Source: Rotaria macrura
Taxonomy: Eukaryota; Rotifera; Eurotatoria; Philodinida; Philodinidae
Assembly: GCA_900239685.1 (NCBI GenBank)
Contig: OENT01000703.1
Location: forward strand, 19,751-83,750
Reading direction: 5' to 3'
DNA: 64,000 nucleotides
Positions 22,311 to 37,070 of this stretch are shown one piece after another. Under the pieces are notes generated by a model. That model did not search any database and was not told where the DNA came from. It saw only the letters and a list, made by a program, of their open reading frames with translations. Made by a program: the position numbers and the translations under genes. Position 1 is the first letter of the stretch, and every line of letters starts with the position of its first letter.

Positions 22311-25300
22311 CACACAAACGGAGAAATATCTTGTTGAAAATTATTAATTAGTTATGGAAACGCTGTGAAAATAAAACTGGTCAAGAAATAGAAGAATACA
22401 TATAGTATAGTAGCTTTAATGAGTTCTTATTTTTCTTTGATAATAAATATTTCTTTCGCTATAGCATAATATATTAATTGATAGACAATTAGGAACGAAT
22501 AGGAAGTAAACCCTTGTTGACACATCATATTCATTGCTCAAAGTCATATCTTCATAATATTAGCCGATTTTAAATGTTATCATTTTAAGTTGCTCGCTGT
22601 AAAATGACAGTTTTTGCTATACTTTTCAAGCATTTTTGAAAGTAAATAGTGACCTCGTTTTGAATACATTTTCATCTGTGAATATGAACTATTCTCATTT
22701 ATTTTGATCACTTTCTGTACAAAGCAGGACTTCACTTGGGTTGGAACAAACGAATTCAATCCAATAGGTCCCGCAGTTGATAAAGGTCACTTACTTCTTA
22801 TAAGGAAAGCAAAACCGTTTGAATTCAAAGTTTTTCTTAATTTATCAAGTAGATTGATACTGAGACTTGTGCCGTTTTTAATGTGGCAATAAAGAAAAGA
22901 TTTGTGAACTAAATTATGGGAAAACTTTAACATATACTTATGTTACACAAATCTGGTTAGTTTTGCTGGTAAACCATCGATTTCAATTGATACCGTGGTT
23001 CTCCTAGGCGAGAATCTCTTAATATATTCCCCGAAACCATTCTAGGGGATTCACGACAGCGATTCCCTAGTGAGTATAACAGGAGTGATTGATTTCTCAG
23101 AAAAATCCAGAAATCCTGAAAAACCTTGACAGGCATCACAAAATGAGTTTAGAGATTTGTAAAGAGATACATTAAAATCTGCCCTAAACTTCACTTATTT
23201 ACTTTTTCACAATATTTTTTAAACACTTATTATGAGTCAAAATTCATCTTTTTGGAAAAGTTTACCATTTTTTTAAAACGTTTTTCTAGCTAATCAGTTC
23301 AGCAGGCCTTATCTTAGCGAATGAGTTCCGACGATCGAATCTTAACTCACGTCCCTAAGAGCAGTTATCAGTGAGAGAACTTAGGTAGAAGTCCCAATGA
23401 TATCTATCACTTACAGAAAACAAATATTTTAAAAACAAATTGTTATTTCTTTTGAAACTTGATTTTCTTGTATACTCTGATAGGGAAGGAAGAAAACGGT
23501 AAGTGTATACCTGCACTCCTTCATAAATTCCTCAGGATTTTTTCTTTCTGCAGCACGATCTAAACTTCGGGATTCACTAGGGATTTTTATGGGAGGCCCC
23601 TGCGACTCCCTGAAATTTGGAATTAACCAGTTTTTCAAGGACTCCCATGGATTTGTTAAGTAAGTCTCGACTAGGGATGTTGTTGTAAATCTAAGTTTCG
23701 AATATTCATTGTTTTTTAGATTAATTTATTACTATTAATATTCTCCTGAATTTTTTTTATGCATATTTATTTTCGGTTGAAATAAAAGTTAGCTTCAATG
23801 CAAAAAAACTGCTAAATTTAAATATGAATATTAACGAAACAAAAAATCAAATGGTGTCAGGTGATCATAACAGATGTATATTTTACTGCGATTTGCCGCT
23901 AGAACCACGTTTTTTTTCCAGTTTTCATCACATGGGTATAAAATAAAATACATCAAGCAGTCAAACAGTTCTGTCGCTTTAAAACTTTTGTCAAAAGAAA
24001 AATATCTTGCTAATATTGTTAAAATAAATATTTGAATTAATCAAATTATACTCAATAGGAAATTTTCATTCCATGAATCCATTTCTGAAATGTCTCTTTA
24101 AACTCATGAATCGGTTTCTGAATGAGCTCCTTGGTTAATGCTGCAACTAAATTTTTTTATGTGCATAAATATCAATGTTACAATTGAGAAAACTGAATAA
24201 CCAAGAATTTAAAAGAGAGAAGTCAATCGTGCATAGTGGAGGAACCATAACTCAAAACTGTTCTCTAAGCGATTGTTAAGATTGAGAAAAATATATTACA
24301 TTTGTGTTGTTGGATTTTTTGTAACTGAAATTTCTGCTATCTTTTGATTTGTATCTTCAAGTATTCATTTCTGTAGTTGATGAATTAAGTCGTTCTAAAA
24401 TATTAGTTAAATAATTAACAGTAATAGATAGATCAGCATACACTAGATCTTTAATAAAATAGACATTTTATTGAGTAGTGACAATCATTAACGATCATTT
24501 CGAGAATCATTTTCTCATGACTATTTCTCGTTTTCAAAATCGAAGAATTAACGAGCATCTGTACGATGTAAAACAAAACTTTATCATCGTTTGTATTGAA
24601 TTCATCATGAATAAAACTAGGCCCAATAACAGCCGGAGTTTGAAATATGTGAGTATGTGTTGTTGTTTCGTCTGAAAACAGAGGTGAATAAACAGTTGAT
24701 TAGGAATTCATTTTAAAATTTATTCATGAAATTAGCTATTAATCGCTCAATACATAATAAATATCAGTTTTAGATTAAGCCAATTTTAAGAAGTAAAACA
24801 ACGAGGGTAAGATTTTGGAGTATTCAATGTACTATTACATATCGATAGTTTCAATCGAGCATTAAATGTTTTGGTGATTTTTATTCCGTAGAAAGTGTTT
24901 GAGAAAAGAGACCTTGCACGAAATGGAATATTTTGCTTCGTTCCATTTCACAAGAAACCCTGGTACAAAGTTTCATGCGAGCATTAGAAACTCCAGTTTT
25001 CAATTAGCTAAAGTAAACAATCGGATTCTATTGAAAACATATAAATGAAGTGCTCTTCTTAGGATAGTAACAAAATTATGGGCACAACAATTTTCGGGCG
25101 ATACGCATCGACGAAGATAGTCGACATGACGAAAACGTTCGCAACTTAAAATAGACCAGATACCTTATCTTAGAACATTTTTGAGTAAGCATATGACCAG
25201 TCATTTATTGAAAAGTCTGGAAAATACTTACGATGAGTTGTAGATTCAATGGAAGTCATGAATTTTTGGCTCATGCTACAATTTGTTTCCTACTATTCTG

Positions 25301-26162
25301 AATAGATTTTTCTCGATTGATGGTAAGAACAAAGTGGAAACAATTATTTTTACGTCTTAGGGTTAGGCAGTATGTGAGCATTGAATGAATCCTTTGTCAT
25401 CTTATCAGCCCTGTCAAAATTTTATACTTGGATTTCACTTTTATCTGTTAATATTACTTCAAATGAGCTCCTTTGATTTGAGCGAGCTTGTTTAGGCTTG
25501 TCGAAATTTAACATCATTGAAGAAAAAAGAAAAACTTCATGAATACAATTGTACCAGATGTGGCTCTTCTCATGCGATTTCCTTTCATATATCTACCGTT
25601 GATGTTATAATATGTCCGGGGGCATCATCAAACTTAATAATCATGCAGCGCATTAAATTTATGATTGAAATTCATGTTTGTTCGAATACTGTTGGATAAA
25701 GCAATCGAGCAGCAAAACTCAGATGAAACAAAAGTTTTTCTTCTAGAACAGTTGCTATTCAATAGTAATGTTTTTTTTTTGAATAAAATATTTTTCGATC
25801 TGACTCCGATTGAAAAATTTCGATCATATTTTAATTCATTTTCACTATAGTGAATGTGTAAATTACATCACAAGGTTCATTGGCCTAGCCTACATGCATA
25901 TGATAATGAATTTTTTATGTTCGAATCATAGAAAACTAAACATATCTACATGCATCTACTGATACTATGTGAAAGAGTGGATTTGAGCAAGCTAGATAAA
26001 GATAATCGTTTGTAGATATACTGAACGTAAGTCCTACTCGAATGCTGTGAATTTCGACGAGCGAAATAATTTATTTCGATAAATAAGAAAAATCAAACGT
26101 CAATCAGCTTGATCCATATATATATTATCGCTTTGAAAGAAAAGCAAGGTTCATATTAACGA
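22311..26162. other. Gene-poor stretch with a diverged repeat
   Basis: No supported gene. Between about 22990 and 23650 short blocks around CCCTAGTGA and its reverse TCACTAGGGA, and AAAACCTTGA against TTTTTCAAGG, suggest an old inverted-repeat element whose limits I cannot fix. Open frames at 22704, 24478 and 25517 look like background. Confidence 0.35.
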
Positions 26163-27792
26163 TTAGTTTCGATCGTAGAAAACATTTAACTTAATATTAT
26201 CGATGAGACACATCGCTAATCGATCGAAAACAAATGTATGAACTTGTAATCGAAGAATACGAGTATTCGATGGAAGCTTTCCACTTGTACTATACCACAT
26301 TTCAGGCTCGTGGTTTGTTGAAAATACTAAAAGTTTTATAAAAAATAATTAAATGCACTTTGCATCCATCATTGAAAAAATACCTACCTAGAATAGCTTT
26401 GTTCAAAACTAAGTTATCCTTGAGAAAGTATAAATAAATAGTAGCATTACTTGTTTGTTGACCATAACAACCCATGTATGCTGATAGATTGTAAGCCGCT
26501 AGCCCGCTATCGATTAATACAGAAAACGAATCGACTTTGATGTATTGAAATAATTCTGAATCACCAGATGATCTAGCAATAAATGAACAACGGCCTACAA
26601 CCGATTGATCTAATGTTTGGGAAATATTTTCTATGTAATCTACTTCCACAAGTGGAAAGAATAGTGCAAACCAACTTGTTTCATTTTTTTCTGAAGTTCG
26701 ACACTAAAAAATAATATAAAAATTCACAATTATTTTTTCTCATCTCACAGTTATCTTTTCAGCTACGTTAAATCAATACACATTTTCTAGTCTATTTTGA
26801 CTAATCCGATTAAGAAGCTATTTATCTCAATAAAGGCATTGTCAGAGAGAAAAAAATGATGAATGACACACCAATTCTTCTGCTCCACCATCTATGAGAA
26901 GATCTGATTGATCGATGTCATCGAAGGATCCATCAGGCCAACGTGCATTTTGAAGAATCACGAAATGATGTAATGATTCACTCATATTCCGGATTAATTC
27001 TACTGAGATAAAACTGTTGAATAGATCAGCATTGGTTAAATCAAGCTTTCCATAGATTTCTATACCACCGATCAAGTTCGTGTGCTGAAGATTAGCGCTT
27101 CGAAAGCTATTCCCATAGAAGATAAGATCATTCATGATGAGACCAGATGCATAAATTTCAGAAAAACTAGTATTAGCGATAGTTGAATCTATTATTTGTC
27201 CATTGGACATAAAGGAACCATTGAAGACAGCCGAATCTAATCGACATCGATAGAAGTAAATATTTGGTGCATAGACACCAGGTAAATTGAGATACTGGAG
27301 TTCAATTGGAGCTATTAGTGAACCAATAAAACTTACATTACTTAGATCTGCATCATATAAGTTCAATCGTTCATTTTCAGGTATATCATTTCTCAACAGT
27401 CGACTATCGTAGAGAAATAGAATAATATCACGTTTTCTATTGGCATCAATATGACGCAGGACAGTCAAAGTTTTAACACGAATATATAGCAAATGCTCTC
27501 GATTGTTTCGATTAAATTTGTGATCAAGTAAAATGGCAGATATATCATTTATATAATTCTCAAAAGATGATCGAATACTTAATTCTTCAGATTGTTCTTT
27601 ATCCTGTTGTCTATATTCATGTGCTGCTTGATTTTGCTTTAGACTAAAAAATATCGTAAAAATACCGAGAGCAATCGATGGTATGGCAGCAAAAATCATA
27701 TTCAGTATATTGAAACATGAACATTTTCTTGTTTTTGGTGAATGAACAATGATCGGTGATAAAGTTCTCTCGGGAGACAATCGTCGGTTCAT
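26163..27792 (-). CDS. Pentapeptide-repeat membrane protein, three exons
   Basis: Exons are 27792-26872, 26703-26388 and 26326-26163, joined across GT-AG introns of 168 and 61 bp, giving 466 aa. The cytoplasmic N terminus is followed by one helix at about 30-52 (LNMIFAAIPSIALGIFTIFF). A Gln/Glu-rich linker and an alpha-helical stretch come next. From about residue 145 to 270 the A(D/N)LxX-type repeats of the pentapeptide family appear: LYDADLSNVSF, SAVFNGSF, SANLQHTNL, LDLTNADLFNSF. The C-terminal part, across exons 2 and 3, reads TSWFALFFPLVEVDYIENIS, a beta-rich domain with Cys and NxS/T sites, and ends VFYDRN. Splicing restores the frame and removes both internal stops. Bacterial-type quadrilateral repeats on a eukaryotic type II membrane protein are typical of bdelloid lineages (inference). 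Function unknown. Confidence 0.8.
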
Positions 27793-30700
27793 CGTAGATT
27801 GTAAAACAGCATTATGATTTTAAATAAACGCTCTGATATTACTAACCTATTGAGTCAATAGCAACTGAAATATTATTTTTGAAAATATAGAAGATAGATA
27901 TTCTATGTCACGTATCTAAATGTGTTTTACACGATGACATAGTCACGAATATCAACATTACAGTCAACATCATCGTGTTTTTTCTTCTTCTGCGCAAAGT
28001 AGCTGCAACATTGCAGTAATATCATTTTATTTCTTTGGAAATATCTAAAAATATTGCAGTTTCTTTTTTTTTAATAAATATTACACTATCATCAATAGAG
28101 AGACAGAAGTCGATTGTCAAAAAAACTAGCTAAAAGAATTTGAACAACGAAGTAAATGAATGATTTCAGTTTTCTTTAACGTGTTGAACATTGACTTATG
28201 GAATTGTTACCGATAGTCAAAATGAAGGGCAATCATCAATAAGAGAACCATGAAACGTTTTCTCTCGTAATAGTATCTTTATAGTAGAAAGTTTTTTTCT
28301 GTTGAAAACTGTCGGATGTAGATTTTCATACTACCAAGTAGAATTCGTATATCATTGTGATCGTATTGAATTCGAGAGGGCTTAGTTTCCGGTTTTACGT
28401 CAATTTCTGTAATACTGATAAAAACCTAACGATATTTGATTCACATAATGGCATTCAGTGTATCCTTAGTGATTATCGGAATTTAACTGATTTAATTGCA
28501 GGGTTCTGATCAATCTCTACTACTGGCATCAAATTCTATTTAATTATTATTCTATTGTTTAAGTATGATTCAGCCTATGGACGTAAGAATGATTGAGTGA
28601 TCGGAAATTTCATCAGTTCTTATCGGTTATGAGTTCAGTAAATGATCTATTCATTTGAGTATCGAGAAAAGCAGTTTCTATAGTTTCTTCTTTAGGGACA
28701 CATCTTTAATCAAATGAAATCCGAAGATCTTGTTTCAGCAGCTTCTATGTATATATGTATGACAGGGTTGTGAATTATGTGTACCAACGCTTATACAACC
28801 TCAAGTGATAAAAGTCTAGACTCGATATCATCAGCTCAAACTTCCAACTCGATTGAACATCATAATTTTACTCAAATATATATCTAGTCAATCAAATTAA
28901 TAGTCATGATAAAAACACTGCTCAGAGAAGAAAGTTTCTTTTATGTTCTAATAAATTGTTACTCTGACAAGATGCATAAATCATGATTATTTGTCATAGG
29001 TTTTCTTCGGAACGAAGGGCTGGACAACATTTTCAAAAAAACGAGAAAACGTTCAAAATAAAGCAAAAATGCTTTTCATGAATTATGATGCATTTTCTAT
29101 CGAGTCACTTCAAATAGAAATCTTTGAGCAGTCTCTATCTTTCTAAAAGAATGCTAAAAGACATAGAGAGAACACAAGTGCAAAGAAAATGAGTTATAGG
29201 TGTATGTATATTTATTTTTAATATTCCGTTTCCCCTTATTGTGTGTAGGTAGTGTGGAGTGAACAATTTTTGTTTGAAAAGAAAGAATATCTCAATAACT
29301 TGGTCCTATCGTTCGCTACTGATCTATGGAACTTGTTGATTGAAGATAAATCTGCTGAGTGGCTGATTTTTATATAAATCAACTTCTCTCAGGGTTGATA
29401 CCAATAGTGGTCATACTCTTGAAAAGATATAATATATTCGTTAATTTATTACATCATACGAAACACTGAATATGTTTTCTTTTTAACTTCAGAAAATACT
29501 TTTAAACATGAGTATTTCAAAAGAAGAAATTCACACATATGCTCCAATCGATAAAATTCTAAATGAAAAAGTCTACCATCTTATAATTCTAATTTTTCAA
29601 GTATTGACTTCCTCAATTAACACCGTCTAAGAATTTCTCCCGAAACTTCTTCGAGAAAATTTAACCACTTGATTAGTACAAAAAAGACATCATATTCGTC
29701 ATCAACGTGCTCGTGTGTTTGTGTCTTCGAATTTATACATCGGTCTGCGTTTGTTTGTACATTCATTATAAAGAGATACCGTATCATTTTGCATTAGAAA
29801 ATCGATTTCATTCAATGAAAATATATCACATATGACAGATCGAGCATTACTAATACGACACATAAAAATGAATCAGTTAGACCTGACATCCAAGATTACC
29901 AATAAAAGACCCAAATAGAAAAATGAAGAACAATGCTTTATAAATCATATTTTGCAGTGTGTGCCTTAGCATGGATGCATAAGAGAATCGAAAAAGAAGC
30001 AGAAACAACTGAGTTACTGATACTCATTGAAGATCACTTCATCGTAAGATTTATCGAGTATAAATCAGTTAGATCTCATAATTGTATAGGATTTTGAGTA
30101 TCCTTCTCAGTTCAATTAAAAAGATTAAAACTAAAATACACATGAGGATCGATAGGCAACTGATATTTTACGTTAGAGATCTTCGATTTACTCATGATAA
30201 TTATTGAATATGAGAGTGTATATCATCAATGCCAAGTCGAACTTAAACCTAATAAAGAAAATATAGACATGGAAGTATCATTTGATCAATGAATAAAACA
30301 GGAATCTATAGACGTTTAATCGAACACATTTGCTATCCTGCATAAAGAAAACTACAACAGGAGCATAATAAAATTTGATTGTACATATATATATATTCTA
30401 TAAAAACTTCGAGATACAGAGGTATTAACATCAGTTGGCATACATTAGAATAAATTGTACATTCTGAAAAATGAGAAACAGTAATCCATGGTAAATTTTA
30501 TTCATTTCGTTTGGACTTGCACCTTCAGGCTTGAACTATCGAATTCTGGATAGACTCGATGATTTCATAGAATTTTCCTCAGTCTGTAGTGCATGTATAG
30601 TGCGAACTTATATGTCCCCGTCTCGACCGAGATATTTGATAGGTTTACTTAAATGATCGAGGAATTCAGCTTCCCGCTATTCTGAAATTCTAGCTTCGCC

Positions 30701-31258
30701 ACAACACGAAACCGTACAGCTGTGAAATGCCTCTTGCATTGAACTCCGTTTCACAAATATTGTCAACAAAGCATATCGCTTGTTGTCACCATTGAACACA
30801 CGATGCGATGGAAATGGTAGTCATTTGATTGTAGAGTTACTATGTCTTTTCTTTGTTCACTCATCATTGCACATTTGCAAACCTGTTTTTGATATTGTTA
30901 ATTACAACTGTTGAAAGAATACTAATATACGGATTCGTTTTATACGTTATTTCCTTCGATACAAATCATGTGAACAGTTTTGTCTATCTATGAAGATTCG
31001 AAAAACAACTACTGATTGAAGGGTTGGTTAATTCATTGCATTTACTTGAGAAAGATCTACTGATAAGTAAGAATAACGTGAGCGAAATAAACTTTTGTTC
31101 GATATAATCGATCGGAAAATGAATAAGAATAGACTGATTAAAAATAAACAAAATGAAATATGTGTGACAACGATAATACATGTATTAATTGTCCCAGGGT
31201 AAACAGATTACATTAGTGCAGAAAAGTGTTTTTTAGATAACCATAGTTAGCTGGACAG
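27793..31258. other. Long gene-poor stretch
   Basis: 3.5 kb with no supported gene. A slightly GC-richer patch at 30540-30770 has no readable frame. Several short AT runs occur. Confidence 0.45.
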
Positions 31259-33078
31259 TTAACTGATGATACACATCGCTGAATGTCGATTTAGTTCCGA
31301 AGTCTCATGATTCTCAATTGGCATAGATCTATGAATTGACCCATCGGTTCTACTGATGATTGCTTCCTTGGTTGTTGTTATTTGTTCTGTTGAGGAGTGT
31401 AGAGAATTTGCGAGGTCAGCAAATGGAGCCACTGGACACCGTTCCGTAAATTGAGCAAATAAGTGATTAATATCAAAGAAAGCCTGCAAATCTTGAATTT
31501 TCAAATCAGATGTCATTGTTACCTTGCACATGCCGTATATATTGACCATTTTATTCGTTGGATCTACTTTATAAACATATCCTGAAAATGATGGACATGA
31601 AAAGGTACCGGTCATTCGACCGAAATGACGCCATTTAAAAGTAACATTTGGTGGACCTGAGTAGAGTTCAACTATTTCCCAGGCGAAACCTTCTCCAAAA
31701 GCTCTGAGAAAAGCCATTTGAGATTCTGCTAGTGTCATCATAGGTCCATTATAGTATGCGGTTCTTCCGATCAATGCATTATAAGTACCCGATTTAACTA
31801 ATTCATTGGCCGTATATTTGCATTGACCGTTACATGAAAAATGATAATTGTCAACATCGACAGTTTGCCACTGCTGAGGATCCATTTTATGACTCACTTC
31901 TGAATGAAGAAATTTTTATCATTTCATCTTTCCGATATGAAGAATTTCGACTTTCGATGAAAATAAAGAAACCTATATTCGAATAGATTGTAGTCAAAGT
32001 TGAAATTCCGAATCCTATATACGTAGAAAAGGTACTGAATTCGTTCCGAGAAAATTGTCACTAGAACGATCGAGATTACGAGTATTGTACAAATGATGTT
32101 TAAACTTCCTTCCCATAGTTTAGATTGTTTTGACGTTGTTCACTCACTGTATAACACTTAGTGTATTGTCATTTCTTTAATATCGATTTCTTGACTACGC
32201 CTCTTCTCGTTTCATCCTCTCGAGTCTATTTCAGCTGCACATACCATCCTATGCTTCATTTATACTATGCCATACAAATTTATGAGATAAAGGTATAGTC
32301 CAAAAATTTCTTGGTAAATTGTCTGTCTTCGAAGATACGATGTTCTTAAAATGTGTATGATGAATAATGTGTTCGACTTTATGAATGATAATCCATGAGT
32401 TATGTTACTCGAAAAGAAAAGTTTAATAAATGAAAAATAACAAGTTGACAATTATTTTATCTTCATCAAATAGGTTCATTTGACACTGACTTATTTTTAA
32501 GGATCAATTGAACTACAATAGTTGTCTATGTTGAACTCATGTCAAATTTCTCCAAGAAACTATAAGAAAGCATGTCAAATTCATCAATGAAACGTATATT
32601 TAATCAAAGATTGAATTTTTCATTGTTACAAGAAAATACTCTCATGCAAACATGATATCCTTCTACTGTCTCTAGAATACATCGGGTACGACATCAACAT
32701 ATGCTTGCAGAGACGTTGGTATTCTTGATGAAACAAACGATTCTCAGATTTTCATAGTTAAGAAATAAACTGACCTTTCCAAGTTCTATAATGATATATA
32801 TGAAACAAAACATGAAATTTCACAAACGGTAGAATTCCATGGAAGTGAATTTAGTTTTACTGAATTCTTTCAACTATGAAAATCTCACCTATTTCCCAAT
32901 TCTTCATTATATTTTCCACGATTTCTTCGAACGATTCAGGTTTGTGACGAGTCGACCTTTCTTTAGCAAAGAGTGCAATTGTTTTTGAATAGTCCGGTAG
33001 ACCGTGTCTCCATTTGATATCGTCGGACACATCTTTAATTACATACTTACTGTCAATAGCATATGGAGGTAATGTCAT
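31259..33078 (-). CDS. Plant-type pathogen-related protein (SnoaL-like fold), two exons
   Basis: Exon 1 is 33078-32889 and exon 2 is 31899-31259. Joining GAAATAG to AAGTGAGTC across a 989-bp GTGAGA...TTCAG intron gives WEIEVSHKM and a 276-aa protein. It follows the plant pathogen-related protein layout: DIKWRHGLPDYSKTIALFAK and a W-E-x-E-x-SHK segment, then SGTYNALIG, FLRAFGEGFAWEIVELYSGP, a VTFKWRHFG core, NIYGMCKVTM, and an FDINHLF end. That family has a cystatin-like/SnoaL-like barrel, and its reaction is not established. The last 55 residues are extra: Ser/Thr-rich, ending CIIS, a CaaX-type prenylation box. Exon 2 alone would begin at a GTG, so the splice decides the start. Horizontal origin is possible. 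The long intron is unusual for this window. Confidence 0.8.
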
Positions 33079-36000
33079 GTCGTTTGTATAATATCTTCAA
33101 AGAGGGAAAACTACTAAATTTCATGAAAATAAATCTAAACTGTCGATTTGTCTTCACTATCTACACTCACAACCGATTCAATTTATCATGATTATAGAAA
33201 ACTATTGTCTCATAGCATAGCTGACCAGCTGTATCCTCTTCTGTCAAAGAAAAGAATTTTTCTTTAATAAGCCCTGCAAGCACTCAAGATAGCAGATTCA
33301 TAAACCTAACTTATGTTCAAACTTCTGTCCATAAGAACCTATTCCAAGGTATAAGTGTTTCTCTTTTGCTATGACCATCTTACCGAATTAGGCTGGACAT
33401 TTATTCATCAAAATTGTCTATTTGTATTGAGGATGAAATCATTTTTCTTTGTGGTTTGATCGAAATATTAGAAAAATAGTGAAATTAATATAGGTGAAAA
33501 TTAACTGCATTTGGAATTTCACATAAAAAGTAACTGAGTAATTCTATTTTAAATCGGTACATGTAAACATGTCGTGAAAGAGTTTTATGAAAACACTAAC
33601 TTAATAATAGGAGTACAGAACATATGCATTTGTTTGTGAACCTCCACCAGGTCGAATCTTTTATCTACCAACATACATAACTTGATCATGGACAAAATAG
33701 TATTCTCAAATTGTCAATAAACAATAATCGATCTGAACTTACGTCTATGACAAAAGTGATGTTGGCAACGAATTACCGCTCACTATAATAAAGAGAAGAC
33801 ACTGCTATGATGCCCTACAGTATTTTGTAGAGTAAATTGTTGATATTTTTCTGATCATATGTTCGACGATTCATTTAAAAGCTAACTGAAAACTTTTAAC
33901 TAGCTAGCATCAAACGCCAATTGATTAGTTTTCGGTATACCGAGAAAGTTCAATTATTTGAAGCTTTCTTCAACTACTTGATTGATATATAATAACAAAG
34001 AATCCTAATTCATATATTGCCAGTTTATAATAGTACGTCATAAGATCTACGAACGAAAATTCTCTAGTCATGTTTTGATGTTCATACGTCGATAGTGCAG
34101 AAATTTTAGATTTTACTAATTTGTTTCTGACATGAAAAATCTATTCTAAATAAATAGAAAATGAAATATTCTCTTTCTTCGAATGAAAATAAAAAATGGA
34201 AAACTAATAGCTTAATGGTTCTCAGACAAAAATTTTGTAATTACACACTTATTAAGATTGAACTATGGAATTCACTTAGTTCATATAAGTTGGAATAGAT
34301 TGAACAACTGTACAACTCATTCCTATTGTATGTGGTGGATGCGAAGAGTGGTGAAAGGTTCACAAAAACTTCAATTTAATACTTACAGTCAGTATTTTTT
34401 TTCGAAAATATGTGTGAATTCCACAAAAATAAAATTGGTGTACTTCTTTCTGAATATTGATCATTTTTTCTCCATGAGTTGAAAATGAGCACGAATGCTT
34501 TTTGCCTCCAAATCTTTGATTCATTTTTATGATAATGGAAATTTTTCATTTTAGCAGTAGATTGTCTACATCTACACGCAATCAACTTAGGCTATACTAA
34601 TATATGCTTCCGATACTATGTAGATCTATTCGTAACTTCAGCTTACTGATCACAATCTCATATACGTTGGTGTCAACTGAACTTAAACTAAATATGAATT
34701 AAATAAATGAAAATCATTATAACAATCTACAAGGATGAACGAGGGTATGTACAAAGAATAGTCAAATAAGACAATACAACAGTAGATAGAACTTCATATT
34801 TCTACGGCTTTAGTTGTATTCGTTACATAAGATTGAGAATATTTTAAACAAGAGATATTATAAACTCGAACAAAATGAAAATTAAATCTACTAATTTTGG
34901 GTCTATGAACTCTGTTCAACTACAAATTATTATCATGAATATGAGTATAAGAAGGAAACTAACGTAAGGAAAGAAAGAATTCCGTGCAGGTGCACAAACC
35001 TATCCAGATTATTTTCAAAGAAGAAAAACTAAAGTAGTAAATCAAACAATGATTAAATCTAATGAGATACAATGGATTACACTCGATTGAAATATGCCAT
35101 GATTATGAAAAATTCAACAGATAATAATCATAAACATAAATTGATGTGTCATTCATTTTAATTATAAATTTCATTACGTGATCAAATGACACATCACGTA
35201 ATAACGCCAAAGTCAATATTACAAAGACAAAAAGATAATTATTTATCTAAAATCATTCTATTGATGTCAACTACGTATCATTTTCTTTGCTAGAATACGA
35301 GTTTCATGAATTTACAACACGAAAAATAATCATATGCACCAGTTTGATCAATACCTTGTTATTCTATTTTCTACATGTATAGCTTTTAGATATTGCAAAA
35401 TTTTGTACCTTTGATTTAGTAAATATCGAAATTTTCATTTAAAATATAAACCTAAACAACATCATCCTTTTACGAATAGATAAGTTCAAATCACATGTGA
35501 TCTTTCCGCTCCAAGCAAGACGTTTCCAAAAACGTTATATTATTATTGAGATAAATAACACATACTGCGATCACGTAAGCACTCGACTCGATTAAGTTCA
35601 CTTCAAATACTATATTCACAATTTTCACAAGGGCAGAAACTGATCTACGGATACCAAACTGCATATTTAGCATCGAAATAATCATCAATATCATCATTTT
35701 TATATGAAATAAATCTGTACTTTCAAGCTATTTTGCGCACAAAGATGCTTCATTTTGTTAAGTAATTACCATTTCTTCTCGAAATTCGATAAGACTCACC
35801 AGTTAGACCCACGCTAAATTTAAGAAAACCTATTTAAAAGCTTTAACGTAACACGATTGGTTGCCCATGTTGTATAAACAGTAAAAAACTATCCAGTTAA
35901 CCGGTCAACTAGCTACATGACTGATTTTTCTTCTGGTTAATCGGACTATTAACCATGATTCAATGATAGTTTTCGAACGGCTTCTACAACTTTGGCTTAC

Positions 36001-37070
36001 GGAGCACAAGAATTATAGTGTTCAATATTAATAATTCTGACGGATCATTGGTCGGACAAGTCGATGACGTCATTGTATTACATTTGGATATATATTGGTT
36101 AAGCATAACCAATGCTTGGTCTTTATTTGTTTTTAAAAGCGATATTGCGAATCGTAATGGCAAGGACTGAAAAGAAAATTATTTATTCAGTACTTTCAAC
36201 ATACTGATATGCATAGTTTAGGTTAGTAATCAACTAAGTAGTGCCGATTGTATATGATGAGAATGACAGATTTTAAGTATAGACTATCTTGGGAAAGTAT
36301 GGAGAAATATTTCCTACATTTCAGATGGAATTTGTTTTCTTAAAACTTGACAAAGAAATGTGAATGTTTTAAGAAAATTCAAGAGTTTTCATTTCGGAAT
36401 AATTTTAGTAAATTTTACTCTGAATGTGAAATATTAGTATCAGATTCGATACAAAACAAAGTTTTGTGGTGTCCTTCAACCTTGCATACGTCAGCTCTTC
36501 TTCATGTGACATTACTTGAATTTCGGTAGCCTTTTGTGAAACCTACTTTAATGTCTTCTATCATTAATGTTATGATTGCTTTTTCAACGCGTTGTATTTC
36601 TTAGACGATGGATTACAAAAAAAAACGTATATTCATATTGTCATTTACAAGCCAAAGAATGTGTTTTTATCACTGCCTATTATGATCACATATGCCAAAA
36701 TAATATCATTTGATTTGTAGAATATATTCTCATCATTTAAGATGAATTAATCATCGATTTCATTTGTCAAATATGAATTTTAAGTATTTTTTGTAACTAA
36801 TCAACGAGATTCGTTTGAATAATTCAATATACATATTGATTGAAATTAAATTTCTTTCGAATACGAATATATTAAATAACTCCTTTCAGAATGAGTAGAT
36901 CGATTACACAATGAACGATGTTCCAAAAGATACTATGACGAATATGGCATACGTATTCTACTAAATTAATGGATCTTATTACTAGTGGTGGGTGCAATAG
37001 AATTTTCCTAACTGTTGTATTATGTATGTTGTACGCTAACAGAAATAGTAAATCGCATGTATTATACATA
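33079..37070. other. Long gene-poor stretch
   Basis: 4 kb without a supported gene or repeat. Open frames on both strands (for example 34258-34585, 36872-37120) have background composition. Confidence 0.45.
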
